From contig JAFCBV010000005.1 of assembly GCA_017610545.1 (NCBI GenBank), positions 1 to 14,791 on the forward strand: a stretch of DNA of 14,791 nucleotides. The letters run 5' to 3'. Made by a program: the position numbers and the translations under genes. The notes beneath the pieces were generated by a model that worked only from the letters and a program-made list of their open reading frames with translations, was not told where the DNA came from and did no database searches. This DNA is from Candidatus Nanohalarchaeota archaeon. GTDB lineage: Archaea; EX4484-52; B79-G9. Below are positions 1-7,399 of the stretch, in pieces (within the stretch, counting starts at the first letter, position 1; every line of letters starts with the position of its first letter).

Positions 1-1096
1 CGTTTACAATCCTTGACAAGCGCAAGGTTTCCTGATTCATTATTTTCAGGTATTTTTCCCTTTTCTTTTTGTCTTTCGCAACATCTTTTTTCTGCAGAAG
101 CTGGGAAAATCCGTGAATTGATGTCAAAGGTGTTTTAAGTTCATGCGCTGCTACAGATATAAACTGATTCTTTTTTATATCTGTTTCCTTTAACTCTTTC
201 ACATTTTGATTGAGCCGATTTTGCGCCTGAATAAGCTTTTTGTTCAACTCCGCAGTATCATTCATCATATTCAGTATTGCTTTTTTTGCTTTTTGCATTT
301 CAGATATTTTTTCATTCAGCTCACTGGTGCGTGCATTGACCTGAGATTCCAGTTCCTTGCCATGCAGATTAAGTTTTTGCTGTGACTCTTTGAGGTCTTT
401 TGCCATTTTATTAAACGCATTGCCTAAACTTTCCAGCTCATCTCCTGTCCGAACGTCCAATTTAACTCCCAGGTTTCCGCTGCTGATTTCCTGCATGCCT
501 TTGGATAATTTTCTGATGGGCCGCGTAAAAATTTCGCTCATAAAAAAGCCCAGAAATCCCATGAAAACCGATACCAAAACAATAACAAACACAAGAACTG
601 TGACAATTTGGGAAACTAGGTCCTCTACATAGGTTTTCTTATACCCCACGTGAATATGCCCAAGAAGGCGTATCCCTTCATTTATTGGATAAACAAGATC
701 AATCATGTTCGTGCCATCCAGATTGTGCTCTATAACATCAAACACACCATTCTCTTTATGCACATGCAATTGAATTATTTCTTCAGGGATGTCTGTCAAA
801 AAAGTGTGTGCTATGATGTTGTTATCTGCATCATAAACCATCAGGTACTCCACCATGTCTTTTTTTATCTCTTTCTGCTCAAACAAAATATTTGTTATAT
901 GCACATAGTCATTCTCAAGCACAAAAGGAGTTATTCCTTTTTCAATTACAATAAGCCCCATTTTTTCGCGTTCAATAAGATTTTGCTTCAATGTATTGCC
1001 CAGCATTTTCGAATTGATTATAATGACTGTAAAGCCTGTCAACAAAATCAGCACTACAATAATGAGGGATAGCCTGTACTGCAATCTCATAATCAT
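1..1096 (-). CDS. Membrane sensor histidine kinase, partial (C-terminal part beyond left edge)
   Basis: Reading the minus strand from an ATG at 1096 gives 365 uninterrupted codons that leave the window. Order seen: TM1 at about residues 8-27, an extracytoplasmic sensor region of about 130 residues, TM2 at about 162-186, a HAMP linker starting at FTRPIRKLSKGM (190-201), a Lys/Glu-rich coiled coil at 235-308, then a HisKA dimerisation/phosphoacceptor domain with the H-box AAHELKTPLT, the phosphorylated His being residue 318. The HATPase domain must lie to the left. The start ATG overlaps the stop of the solute-binding protein gene (ATGA), which suggests translational coupling; a second in-frame ATG lies two codons later. 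No TATA box is seen just before it, so it is probably transcribed from the promoter near 2401. The sensor fold (Cache-like or other) cannot be told by eye. Confidence 0.9.
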   Translation of the reverse strand, partial: MIMRLQYRLSLIIVVLILLTGFTVIIINSKMLGNTLKQNLIEREKMGLIVIEKGITPFVLENDYVHITNILFEQKEIKKDMVEYLMVYDADNNIIAHTFLTDIPEEIIQLHVHKENGVFDVIEHNLDGTNMIDLVYPINEGIRLLGHIHVGYKKTYVEDLVSQIVTVLVFVIVLVSVFMGFLGFFMSEIFTRPIRKLSKGMQEISSGNLGVKLDVRTGDELESLGNAFNKMAKDLKESQQKLNLHGKELESQVNARTSELNEKISEMQKAKKAILNMMNDTAELNKKLIQAQNRLNQNVKELKETDIKKNQFISVAAHELKTPLTSIHGFSQLLQKKDVAKDKKKREKYLKIMNQETLRLSRIVN

Positions 1097-2328
1097 CCAG
1101 CCCCTGCTTCAATTAAATGAAATGTTTTGTTTGACAAATAAGAAATATACGTCTTGTCAAACGCCTGATGGTCATTAGGCCCGAATGTGACTAAAGCCTC
1201 TACTTCAGCAGTGTAACCATTCAAAGATTCTGCTGTCTTGATGAACTTGTCTCTTGTCAGATCCCATCCCGAATCCTCCAGTATTTTTACAAGGAGTACT
1301 GCATTTATATATCCTTCAAGCCCAACGCATGACTGTTCTTCGTCCGGAAAGTATTTTGCACTAAGCTCCATGTATTTTTTGACAACTTCAAGACAAACTG
1401 TAGAATTTTCATAATGTGCAGGAACAACATGCGTTACAATTATCCGTTCTGATGTGATTGTCCCGTATTTCGAAAGCTCGGCTGCAAATGTGTCTACATC
1501 TACAAACGAACCTGTGTAAAAATAAGGGTTGTGCCCGCTGTCCCTGTAAAGAGCCACGAACTTTGCACTCGGGCGGGATATGCCTGCTATGATGATGGCC
1601 TCGGGATTTGAATCCCTGATAGATTCAAAGGAATCTACATCGTCAGTGCCACGAATATATTTGCCTTCAGCAACTATATTCAGCCCATACTTGTCAAGCG
1701 CAATATTCACGCCATCCAGCACATCGTGCCCAAATTCATCATCCTGATAAAAAACAGCTATCCTGCTAAACCCGTGGTGTTTCACAAAATAATCGACAGC
1801 TTCTTTTGCTTCATCGTGATAAGATGCGCGTGTATTGAATATGTATGGCTGAACCGATGTCCTAAACACCATTGCTCCGGTAAATAGCCCGAATAACGGA
1901 ATTTTTGCATCAGCAACCATGTTAATTACCCGCACACCCGTAGATGTTCCGACATAATCAAATAACAGAAAAACTTTGTCTTCTAATATTAGTTTCTGTG
2001 TATTGGCAACTGTGTGCGCCGGCTCGTAGTAATCATCATATGATATCACCCTGATCTTCCTGCCGTGAACTCCTCCATTTGCATTGACTTCGTTTAGATA
2101 TGCAATAGAGCCGTGGAGATACTGCGTTCCAAAATGACCTGCGTGCCCGCTCAGTGCAGCTGAAGAGCCGATAAGTATTTCAGAGCCAGTGATTCCATTT
2201 ACATTGCCGCTTCCAGCACCCTCATTCCTGTCATTTGAAACATCATCTTTTGGCAAAACCAAAGAATGGGCTCCTGCCAATGCGGCAACTAACACAATAC
2301 ATAAACCTAAAAAAGGTGCCGTTTTCAT
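1093..2328 (-). CDS. Secreted solute-binding protein, branched-chain amino acid (LivK/Peripla_BP_6) type
   Basis: A 411-residue protein from the ATG at 2328. This start is preferred over the in-frame ATG at 2355 because the protein then begins with a signal sequence (MKTAPFLGLCIVLVAALAGA), and a GTGAT Shine-Dalgarno-like motif lies three bases upstream of the ATG. The mature part shows the type I periplasmic-binding-protein layout: ILIGSSAALSGHAGHFG near the start, then NEVNANGGVHGRKI and DDYYEPAHTVANTQKLI, and a second lobe containing RIAVFYQDDEFGHDVLDG. No lipobox Cys follows the signal sequence, so it is either released or held by the uncleaved N-terminus. No permease or ATPase of a Liv transporter lies beside it; the next gene, overlapping by four bases, is a histidine kinase. 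A role as the ligand-binding half of a sensor is therefore inferred. The ligand is unknown. Confidence 0.88.
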   Translation of the reverse strand: MKTAPFLGLCIVLVAALAGAHSLVLPKDDVSNDRNEGAGSGNVNGITGSEILIGSSAALSGHAGHFGTQYLHGSIAYLNEVNANGGVHGRKIRVISYDDYYEPAHTVANTQKLILEDKVFLLFDYVGTSTGVRVINMVADAKIPLFGLFTGAMVFRTSVQPYIFNTRASYHDEAKEAVDYFVKHHGFSRIAVFYQDDEFGHDVLDGVNIALDKYGLNIVAEGKYIRGTDDVDSFESIRDSNPEAIIIAGISRPSAKFVALYRDSGHNPYFYTGSFVDVDTFAAELSKYGTITSERIIVTHVVPAHYENSTVCLEVVKKYMELSAKYFPDEEQSCVGLEGYINAVLLVKILEDSGWDLTRDKFIKTAESLNGYTAEVEALVTFGPNDHQAFDKTYISYLSNKTFHLIEAGAG

Positions 2329-2400
2329 GAAATCACTTTTGCCCTCGCACGGCAATATGGCATTGTAATGTCCATTGGATACTATAAGGAAGATGGTATG

Positions 2401-2408
2401 TATATATA
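2401..2408 (-). promoter_or_regulatory. Probable TATA box of the solute-binding protein/kinase operon
   Basis: The minus strand reads TTATATATAC here, about 75 bases upstream of the ATG at 2328. With usual archaeal spacing (about 25 bases to the transcript start) the leader would be about 50 bases. It lies just outside the hairpin array that begins at 2424. Confidence 0.5.
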
Positions 2409-2423
2409 ACTTCTAAGTATAGT

Positions 2424-2777
2424 AAAAGCCATAACTATTTGGACTGATGGCTTTTCCATATCCTTAAAATTGCTATGCAATTTTAGGATTGCGGAATTGG
2501 AGCCCAATTCCTAATTTCGCAACACTTAAAATTCCACGGGAATTTTAGTGTCGCAAAAACGCATGCGTTTTTGGCGATACATCAATTCAGTATGAATTGC
2601 GAAATCCAGGAAATCTTCGATTTCCCCGGACAGATTAAGGTCTCTTGGTTTTTGCTGTGAAAAACCACAAAATGGTGGTTTTTCCCGCATGCTGCCGAAG
2701 CACAAATGCTTCGTCGCATCCTAAAAATCACTGTGTGATTTTTAAGGATACATAAATCGCTTAATGCGATTTAGTAT
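2424..2777. repeat. Array of about eleven abutting, non-identical clamped hairpins
   Basis: This fills most of the 605-base gap between two divergent genes; no credible ORF is seen in it. Perfect or near-perfect inverted repeats by eye: 2424-2455 (9-bp stem, 14-nt loop); 2460-2489 (clamp ATCC/GGAT, bulged T, stem TAAAATTGC, loop TAT); 2490-2521 (TGCG/CGCA clamp, GGAATTGG, loop AGC); 2522-2551 (ACAC/GTGT, bulged T, TAAAATTCC, loop ACG); 2552-2576 (CGC/GCG, AAAAACGC); 2583-2599 (CAATTCA, loop GTA); 2605-2630 (TCC/GGA, GGAAATC, loop TTC); 2647-2666 and 2659-2684, which share an arm; 2696-2713 (CGAAGCA, loop CAAA); 2718-2749 (ATCCT/AGGAT, AAAAATCAC, loop TGT); 2748-2777 (ATAC/GTAT, TAAATCGC, loop TTAAT). 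Several share a shell of CC, a bulged base, an A-run, then a T-run and GG, with different tips. Some neighbours directly abut and some share a few bases. The stems are too unlike each other for a CRISPR array. Confidence 0.85.
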
Positions 2778-2904
2778 GGTTAAGTTTGTCCATTTAGTAA
2801 CGACCTAGCGCGCGCAAATTGAGCTGGCGCATGCAAGTAACTTCTAGATTTTATGCGTTCTGATACGCCCTTTATGCAAACCCAGTCTAATCCCTAAAGA
2901 AAAC

Positions 2905-2911
2905 ATATAAA
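2905..2911 (+). promoter_or_regulatory. Probable TATA box of the surface-protein gene
   Basis: ATATAAA is centred about 26 bases before the ATG at 2934, so the transcript may start at or within a few bases of the start codon, which is a leaderless arrangement. An AGGT six to nine bases before the ATG is a weak alternative ribosome site. 2778-2900 holds no other signal I can name. Confidence 0.6.
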
Positions 2912-2933
2912 CAGCCAAGATAATAGGTTTCTC

Positions 2934-5315
2934 ATGAAAGCACTCTTGATATCACTTATCATTGCATACCTAATGGCTCCGGCATCATATGCAACAGTGT
3001 ATGAAGGCGTTGTACCCTCTAATGTAACTGCCGGTGAAGACTTCATTGTATTTGTAAAAATAGTGGACTCTACAAGCAAGATAATAACAGACCCGATATC
3101 AACTGTGAGTGCAAAATATTCTGGCAGCACAACATCCATGCTGCCTCTTGACAGCATATATTCTGCATTCCCGGAAACCTCAGACTACTGGGCAACAACT
3201 TCTGATTTCTCTGCAGGATCTGCAAATTATGCAAATGTGAGTGCCAACTATATAGACACCCAACTTGGAAGTGTTGCGGAAAGCAAAATTGCCAACGTCA
3301 CTGTTGGAGTGTTAACCATTGTCTTTACCGGCAGCACGGATTTTCTCATGACAAAAAATATTGGGGAAAACATATCTTTTGTTGCATATCTAAAAGATTT
3401 TTCAACAACCCCCTACATCCCACCAATTGCAAAAATAAGCTACCTTGCATATGACCTGAAAAAAATGGAGGTATTTGACGGTCCGAAAAATTTTGTCCAA
3501 TGTACTGTAGATGAGACAAAACTTTGCGCAAGCCATACAATAACTGCAGAACATCCTGCAGGCATCCTGAGCTTTTATGCCTCAAATGGCACGGATGTCG
3601 GTGGAAGAAATATCTATTTCCAGGCGATACCTTATGAAGTGTCTCCTTCTGTCAATGTTTCACATCCACGGCCCGGAGATGTAGTTGAATTTTCACTTAA
3701 CCCAAGCAATGTTTATGGCCAACTTTCAGAGATTTATGCAAGCGTAACACTTCCAGACGAGACTGTGCTTCCTCTTTATCTCAACAATGGCAACGGATAC
3801 AAAGACACAGTTATCGCACCGAACATGTCCGGAGATTATGTCTTCAATGCAACAGTTAACCACACAATCAAAGGTATCACAGAACACATTTCTGCCTTTC
3901 GCATACATACCGCATACTTTGATGTGAAAACAAGCAAAAACGCATACAAACAGGGCGAAGATGTTGCGGTCACCATTGCAGTTTATGATTCCAACGGCAC
4001 TGCGCTTGAGATAACTGCCAATGCAACAATCATCACCTCCCGAGGAGCAAACACATATTACAGCAACTCCAGCATCGCGTTCTCAGGCAACATCCGCTCA
4101 TTCATCCAGAACCTCGCGCTTGATGCAACAGAAGGAGAATATGGCCTTGCTGTTGATGCAGAAGATTTATTTGGAAGAAAATACTTTCGCAAAATATCGT
4201 TTCATGTAAATACATTAAACAAAACACTTACCGCACTCCCATCACATATCGCAAATGCATTTGAATCAATAGAAAACACAACGTACACTATAAACCTCTT
4301 AAGCAACTCCACAAGCACAATAAACAACATTTATGTAAGCACAAGTTCAGAAATATCAGAATATGTTGTAATTAACGTGAGTGATATGTCCACGTCCCTT
4401 TTACCCAATACATCAACGTCATTCAGGCTAACGATAATCCCGGAGGATTCATTGGATTATATTGTTTCAGGAAAGCTGTTTGTCAATTTCGATGGCAACC
4501 TACTCATCATTCCAGTCATAATAGAAAACGAACTTTCAGCCACATTCTATGTTAACCCCTCATTAAATATAGAACTTCTTTCAGGAGTAGAACAGGAAAT
4601 CAAAATCAATATCAAAAACGATGGAAACAGAACAATGCACGGATTTGATATAGACTTTAGCTCAGACATCTCTTCATATGTCAGCAACAGCGACCTGCCG
4701 GACAGTATTGCAGTCGGAGAAACAGAAACAGTGTCTTTTGATCTCAAAATAAATTATGCAGGAACTTATTCCGGTACAATAACGTTCATAGGCCCTAAGG
4801 GTGCCAATGCCCCCGTCACGTTGTCAATAGAAGTTTTCAATGACTTTTCATCCTCTTTGAGTGCGCTTGACAGCATTCGAAAGACGCTTAACCTGCGCAT
4901 ACTCGCTCTTGAGGCAAACGGAAAAGACGTATCTCATCTTTCATCGAGCATAACAGCGCTTCAGGGAGGTATAAGCGAAGTCAACAGTTTTTATGAGAAC
5001 GGCTTGTACAAACAGGCAAAATCAACGATGTCATTACTTCAGGCAAATGCAAACACAATACAGTCCGCACTTGATACTCTGGAATCCGCCACCCCCGGCA
5101 CAGAACCAAATGGAATCGAGAACGATGGTGTCTGTGAAAGTGATGAGTTATGTAGCTCAGTTGACTGTATTGGGGATGAAAGATGCACAACATCCAATGG
5201 CGAAAGCAATGCCATGACAATCATCATCGTGGTGCTTGCAGTAATAATCATTTTGATTGTGCTTGCGACATCAATCATGCCCGATGAGAAGAAAAATGAA
5301 ACAATACCGATTTAG
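2934..5315 (+). CDS. Large secreted, membrane-anchored surface protein with Ig-like/COG1361-type repeats
   Basis: A 793-residue protein with an N-terminal signal peptide (MKALLISLIIAYLMAPASYA). A long beta-rich ectodomain follows, with repeated segments of the kind found in archaeal S-layer and COG1361/NEW3-like proteins (for example the stretches around residues 250-330, 335-420, 455-530 and 545-635). A helical, probably coiled-coil region lies at about 640-722, then a small Cys-rich knot with four cysteines at about 734-751 (GVCESDELC...DC...C), and a C-terminal TM helix at about 762-780 with a short charged tail (PDEKKNE). There are many N-X-S/T sequons (NVT, NIS, NGT, NVS, NMS, NAT, NHT and others), consistent with archaeal N-glycosylation. 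It is transcribed alone from its own promoter and runs convergently to the scp operon, whose last stop lies 22 bases away. The ligand or structural partner is unknown. Confidence 0.85.
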   Translation: MKALLISLIIAYLMAPASYATVYEGVVPSNVTAGEDFIVFVKIVDSTSKIITDPISTVSAKYSGSTTSMLPLDSIYSAFPETSDYWATTSDFSAGSANYANVSANYIDTQLGSVAESKIANVTVGVLTIVFTGSTDFLMTKNIGENISFVAYLKDFSTTPYIPPIAKISYLAYDLKKMEVFDGPKNFVQCTVDETKLCASHTITAEHPAGILSFYASNGTDVGGRNIYFQAIPYEVSPSVNVSHPRPGDVVEFSLNPSNVYGQLSEIYASVTLPDETVLPLYLNNGNGYKDTVIAPNMSGDYVFNATVNHTIKGITEHISAFRIHTAYFDVKTSKNAYKQGEDVAVTIAVYDSNGTALEITANATIITSRGANTYYSNSSIAFSGNIRSFIQNLALDATEGEYGLAVDAEDLFGRKYFRKISFHVNTLNKTLTALPSHIANAFESIENTTYTINLLSNSTSTINNIYVSTSSEISEYVVINVSDMSTSLLPNTSTSFRLTIIPEDSLDYIVSGKLFVNFDGNLLIIPVIIENELSATFYVNPSLNIELLSGVEQEIKINIKNDGNRTMHGFDIDFSSDISSYVSNSDLPDSIAVGETETVSFDLKINYAGTYSGTITFIGPKGANAPVTLSIEVFNDFSSSLSALDSIRKTLNLRILALEANGKDVSHLSSSITALQGGISEVNSFYENGLYKQAKSTMSLLQANANTIQSALDTLESATPGTEPNGIENDGVCESDELCSSVDCIGDERCTTSNGESNAMTIIIVVLAVIIILIVLATSIMPDEKKNETIPI

Positions 5316-5337
5316 AACCAACATATATTCTGCACAC

Positions 5338-6066
5338 TTAGCTGTTTTTAATCACATCACTAAACATACTTGTATGAGGGTTTTCACTTGCGCTGGTTGA
5401 CTTTTTCTTTGCCTTTGATTCTGGTTTTTGTTCCGGCTCATCTGTTGTGTCGGAATCAGGCTCTTTAGGCGCATCCTGACTTTTAACTTGTTCTGTATGA
5501 GATGATGAGCTTTCTTTCTCGCCTGCGCCATGTGCGCCTGTCTCTTTGGACGATGTTGGTGCAAGCCCCTCGCGGGCAAAATATGTCTTCAACTCTTCCT
5601 GTGAAGAGATGTTAAAGTATTCAAGAAACTTTCTTGTTATGTGAAGAATATTTGTGTGGCCTTTTGGCTCGCTTCTGACAAGTCCTTTTGACAAAAGCTC
5701 CTTTATGTGATTATACGCCCTGTTGCCGCGTATCTCAACAATTTCTGACTGTTTTACAGGCGACCTAAACGCTATCAATGATAATGTTTGCATTGTCGCG
5801 CGCGAAAAGTCGCGCTCGGGTGCAAGGTGCTCTACATGCTTCACGTATGCATCCTTTATCTGAAGTTCGTAATGCTCATCGCGCTCTATCAGGCGAACCC
5901 CGTGGTCATCATAGTGAGGCTTCATCAACTCAAGAATTTTCTTTATCTCCGGCTTTGGAATCTTCACAACATTATAAAGCTCTGCAAGGCTCATCGGGCG
6001 CGCGGCAATAAAGAGTGCGGCCTCTAGTATCTTTCTTTTCTCATCTGCGTCTTTTTTATCAGGCAT
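5338..6066 (-). CDS. scpB: Segregation and condensation protein B (ScpB)
   Basis: The protein is 242 residues from the ATG at 6066. This start is chosen because homology begins at MPDKKDADEKRKILEAALFIA and the ATG overlaps the scpA stop by eight bases (ATGCCTGA); an in-frame ATG at 6138 would add 24 residues lying inside scpA. ScpB is the winged-helix (kite) partner that binds the ScpA kleisin in SMC condensin complexes. Two winged-helix units are visible: about 10-85 (EAALFIAARPMSLAEL) and about 92-165 (TMQTLSLIAFRSPVKQSEI, RGNRAYNHIKELLSKGLV). The last 65 or so residues are a low-complexity tail rich in Ser, Glu, Lys and Pro, probably disordered and beyond the usual core. No smc gene lies in the window. 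Its 3' end faces that of the surface-protein gene. Confidence 0.93.
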   Translation of the reverse strand: MPDKKDADEKRKILEAALFIAARPMSLAELYNVVKIPKPEIKKILELMKPHYDDHGVRLIERDEHYELQIKDAYVKHVEHLAPERDFSRATMQTLSLIAFRSPVKQSEIVEIRGNRAYNHIKELLSKGLVRSEPKGHTNILHITRKFLEYFNISSQEELKTYFAREGLAPTSSKETGAHGAGEKESSSSHTEQVKSQDAPKEPDSDTTDEPEQKPESKAKKKSTSASENPHTSMFSDVIKNS

Positions 6067-6778
6067 TTTCAACACCACGTATTTGAATTTCACCAAAAAG
6101 CTCTGACTGGCTGCATACAATCCTTCCTTCTGAAGCAAGATGCAACATTGAATTGAACGCCCTTATCTTATTCTCTTTTGTAGATTCAATTCCAAGCAAG
6201 CCTGAAAAAGTGACTTGCTCTCCCCGAAGTACAAAAGTGCATATTTTTTCATATAGTTCTTCAATATTTTTTGACAGGTCCGCACCAGCAAGATCTATCT
6301 GAAAAAACTCTCGCGCCTCGCGCCTTGTCTTTATGTTCATTGCCTTGTCAAGGGCATGGACCAATTCATCAATTGTTATTTTTCTTCTTGGCGCCCTCTG
6401 AAGCGGAAGCTGTATGGGTGGTATTACAATGTTTTTATCAATAACCGGCATCTCTTCATCGACTACAAAGTCGTCACTGAAAAGATCCTCTTCGGGTGCT
6501 GCCTCTTCTTCGAATGCGCTTATTGCTTCTGATTTAAGCTTGTATATTATTGCTGCTGCAAGAAGTATTTTTGCAGGTATTCGCAAATCAAGACGTCTCA
6601 TGTGCTCTATGTGTTCGGTAAGCCGTTTGTTTAAAACAGAAAGATCTATGTCCCATGGGTCCATGTCATTTGTGAGATTACGAAGAACCTCACCCCATTC
6701 TCCGACAGATATGAGTGAGACTATGTTCTCGTTCGTTATCGCAATATTTTGCTCTTCACTTTCTATTTCAGTGTTCAT
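6059..6778 (-). CDS. scpA: Segregation and condensation protein A (ScpA), kleisin
   Basis: A 239-residue kleisin that bridges the SMC heads and recruits ScpB during chromosome compaction and segregation. The N-terminal helical domain carries the family signature (LTNDMDPWDIDLSVL, about residues 35-49, followed by RIPAKILLAAAIIYKLKSE). An acidic linker at about 88-110 contains many Glu and Asp. The C-terminal winged helix at about 165-239 includes VTFSGLLGIESTKENKIRAF, LHLASEGRI and CSQSELFGEIQI. It begins nine bases after the stop of the small winged-helix gene and overlaps scpB by eight bases, so the three genes form one operon. Length is normal for an archaeal ScpA. Confidence 0.94.
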   Translation of the reverse strand: MNTEIESEEQNIAITNENIVSLISVGEWGEVLRNLTNDMDPWDIDLSVLNKRLTEHIEHMRRLDLRIPAKILLAAAIIYKLKSEAISAFEEEAAPEEDLFSDDFVVDEEMPVIDKNIVIPPIQLPLQRAPRRKITIDELVHALDKAMNIKTRREAREFFQIDLAGADLSKNIEELYEKICTFVLRGEQVTFSGLLGIESTKENKIRAFNSMLHLASEGRIVCSQSELFGEIQIRGVENA

Positions 6779-6787
6779 AGTTGTGCC

Positions 6788-7006
6788 TTATTTGATATAC
6801 CAAAGTACTTTCTTTCCCACGCCAACATCCCTGCGCTCTTCCTGACAGCTTATTCTACCCATTGACTTTAGCTTGTAACAGTGTGTGTTTGCTGTTGGCC
6901 ATGAGATTTTTGCCTTTTTGGCAATCTCATATGTAGAAAGAGGTCTGGCAGAGCTCGCGAGAATGCGCTCGGTAAGTACATCTACAGAAATGTTTTCTTT
7001 TGTCAT
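6788..7006 (-). CDS. Small winged-helix DNA-binding protein, first gene of the scpA-scpB operon
   Basis: A 72-residue protein consisting of a single winged helix: helix 1 (VDVLTERILASSARP), a helix-turn-helix (STYEIAKKAKISWPTANTHCYKLKSMGRI) and a short wing ending in GKKVLWYIK. The start is supported by AGGGGGAT on the minus strand, six bases before the ATG at 7006. It is co-transcribed with scpA and scpB, so it may autoregulate the operon or take part in chromosome organisation; both are inferences. It resembles generic archaeal HTH proteins, and I cannot assign a named family. Confidence 0.78.
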   Translation of the reverse strand: MTKENISVDVLTERILASSARPLSTYEIAKKAKISWPTANTHCYKLKSMGRISCQEERRDVGVGKKVLWYIK

Positions 7007-7024
7007 TGTTTTATCCCCCTTTTT

Positions 7025-7054
7025 AAGAACCTTTCCTCCCCAAGAAAGATTCTT
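7025..7054 (-). promoter_or_regulatory. Leader hairpin before the winged-helix/scpA/scpB operon
   Basis: On the minus strand the arms AAGAATCTTTC and GAAAGGTTCTT pair over 11 positions with one G-U, around an 8-nt loop. It ends 18 bases before the ATG at 7006, immediately upstream of the AGGGGGAT ribosome site. The single mismatch on the plus strand becomes a G-U pair only in the sense RNA, which hints that the RNA form matters. It could modulate translation or stabilise the mRNA. Confidence 0.5.
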
Positions 7055-7091
7055 GTGTATTTTCCCTAACTTATCGTATGTACTTAAGTGA

Positions 7092-7099
7092 TATATATA
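7092..7099 (-). promoter_or_regulatory. Probable TATA box of the winged-helix/scpA/scpB operon
   Basis: The minus strand reads CTATATATATCAC, about 90 bases before the ATG at 7006 and only 12 bases past the 3' end of tRNA-Arg. Predicted transcription starts near 7070, giving a leader of about 60 bases that holds the hairpin at 7025-7054. Confidence 0.55.
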
Positions 7100-7110
7100 G
7101 ATTATTATAG

Positions 7111-7331
7111 CGAGCCCGGAGGGAATTTCGTTGGGGAAAATGATTCATGTAGTCTTTATTTAGTAGCCCGCATACACGAAATTTTGTTTATCCCGAACTA
7201 CGGAGTGCTGTTTGCGGCATACTTATGCAAATTCACCAAATTTCGAACCCCCGACCTACTGGTTTCTCTCAAAAACCCACTGCGGGTTTTGTCCGAAGCC
7301 AGTCGCTCTATCCGGACTGAGCCACGGGCCC
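7111..7331 (-). tRNA. tRNA-Arg(UCG) with two introns (37/38 and T-loop 59/60)
   Basis: Exons on the minus strand are 7331-7293, 7263-7242 and 7124-7111, giving a 75-nt mature tRNA without CCA. Acceptor GGGCCCG pairs with CGGGCTC (one G-U); D stem GCTC/GAGC; anticodon stem ACTGG/CCAGT; loop CTTCGGA with anticodon TCG at 7296-7294 and T33 present; T stem GGGGG/CCCTC (one G-U); T-loop TTCGAA+T. Intron 1 (7292-7264, 29 nt) sits at the canonical 37/38 site and folds as a hairpin (CAAAACCC with GGGTTTT). Intron 2 (7241-7125, 117 nt) interrupts the T-loop between 59 and 60. Its BHB is regular: central helix TTCG (bases 54-57) with CGAA near the intron 3' end, 3' bulge AT^T, 5' bulge AA^AT, inner helix TTGG/CCAA. 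The discriminator base is G. Confidence 0.9.
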
Positions 7332-7360
7332 ACCATACAGTATATAACAAGAATTATCCT

Positions 7361-7366
7361 TTTAAA
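7361..7366 (-). promoter_or_regulatory. Probable TATA box of tRNA-Arg
   Basis: The minus strand reads GATTTAAAAGG about 30 bases before the tRNA 5' end at 7331, a normal spacing for a short pre-tRNA leader. A second AT-rich motif (TTATATACT, 7341-7349) is too close to the tRNA to be its TATA box. Confidence 0.5.
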
Positions 7367-7399
7367 TCAAATGGTGGGTTGTCTTCCGACAGAAATCTT

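Noticed and set aside
650..1178. Plus-strand ORFs opposite the kinase gene
   Set aside because: The minus frame has HAMP and HisKA motifs throughout; the plus-strand peptides have no recognisable features and are shadows.
2424..2777. CRISPR array
   Set aside because: The inverted repeats differ in every unit and abut or overlap; there is no identical repeat and no regular spacer, and no cas gene is visible.
5316..5337. Bidirectional terminator between the surface-protein and scpB genes
   Set aside because: The 22-base gap has no hairpin and only a short T-run, so I cannot support a terminator call.
7125..7241. C/D box guide RNA inside the long tRNA-Arg intron
   Set aside because: No convincing C box (RTGATGA) or paired D box (CTGA) was found on the sense strand; only a short GCATA/TATGC hairpin and a CCGCA/TGCGG pairing are visible.
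7329..7378. Inverted repeat CCCACCAT / ATGGTGGG around the tRNA-Arg promoter
   Set aside because: One arm runs into the tRNA acceptor sequence itself; a single 8-bp match over this distance can be chance.
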